Positions 63,934 through 64,000 of a DNA stretch of 64,000 bases are shown piece after piece. The notes beneath the pieces are model-generated. The model did not search any database, was not told where the DNA came from, and saw nothing but the letters and a program-made list of their open reading frames with translations. Position 1 is the first letter of the stretch; each line of letters begins with the position of its first letter. The stretch is from NCBI GenBank assembly GCA_002316315.1, contig DCDG01000047.1, forward strand, positions 381 through 64,380, in the 5' to 3' direction. This DNA is from Candidatus Aminicenantes bacterium UBA1061. Lineage in GTDB: Bacteria; Acidobacteriota; Aminicenantia; Aminicenantales; Saccharicenantaceae. The position numbers and the translations under genes were made by a program.

Positions 63934-64000
63934 ACATCTCGGAGTTTTCTGTCAAGCGCAAAGTCACAGCCACGATGATCGTTATGATCATTGTGGTCTT
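63930..64000 (+). CDS. RND-family efflux pump, N-terminal fragment (cut by window edge)
   Basis: Only the first 23 codons are visible: MNISEFSVKRKVTATMIVMI and the beginning of a membrane helix, exactly the start pattern of AcrB/HAE1-type pumps. It overlaps the adaptor gene by 4 bases (ATGA). Substrate class cannot be told from this fragment. Confidence 0.8.
   Translation, partial: MNISEFSVKRKVTATMIVMIIVV

Overview
The window looks like chromosomal DNA from an anaerobic, Gram-negative, mid-GC bacterium. A LolA-like carrier, a TolC/HlyD/RND efflux set and many lipoprotein or signal-peptide TPR proteins point to an outer membrane. A [NiFe]-hydrogenase locus points to anaerobic redox metabolism. 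Gene order, TTG starts in core genes and a eukaryotic-type citrate synthase would fit a lineage near Candidatus Aminicenantes/Acidobacteriota. That placement is inference; no rRNA is present to test it.

Layout. 1-3618: the 5' part of a beta-propeller protein, then an ECF sigma operon bracketed by two degenerate inverted-repeat elements, the second ending 3 bp from the CCA end of tRNA-Val. 3619-8241: a 1540-residue acyl/aryl-adenylate ligase fused to a GNAT domain. 8335-12965: rplU-rpmA-obgE-nadD-rsfS-rlmH-dksA/traR-comF. 13025-26488, mostly minus strand: hsp20, rsmI, a split NAD synthetase, ligA, a TPR protein, a DUF2520/NYN/HIT/murA group and citrate synthase; a PATAN-J-TPR protein and murB lie on the plus strand. 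26688-28407: lemA, htpX-like and tRNA-Asp.

28601-43125 is the metabolic centrepiece. A receiver protein and an unknown protein are followed by a tightly packed operon. It encodes a molybdopterin-oxidoreductase homologue, sulfhydrogenase-type beta (Fe-S) and gamma (FAD/NAD) subunits, a hydrogenase maturation protease, an antiporter-like membrane subunit, a group 4 [NiFe] large subunit, a NuoH-like subunit, a two-cluster ferredoxin subunit and the small subunit. A receiver, a Cache-type sensor kinase and a receiver-kinase hybrid follow. The [NiFe] ligands are intact, but the formate-dehydrogenase-like subunit has lost all three catalytic residues of true formate dehydrogenases. The complex is therefore probably not a formate hydrogenlyase. 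A NAD(P)H- or ferredoxin-linked, ion-translocating H2 complex is the better inference.

43334-46103 is an AT-richer accessory cassette of four unfamiliar genes: a small I9-like protein, two divergent paralogues of one unknown family, and a cytosolic coiled-coil protein with three PASTA repeats. It is my best candidate for an undescribed system. About 700 bp of decayed sequence separates it from tmRNA (46831-47182). The rest is mostly housekeeping: amidase, GerMN protein, der, a TPR lipoprotein, a rhomboid protease, rplM-rpsI, rpsB-tsf-pyrH-frr, a LolA-like protein, an AMMECR1-family protein, an MBL hydrolase and a Xer recombinase. A TetR-TolC-adaptor-RND efflux operon runs off the right edge.
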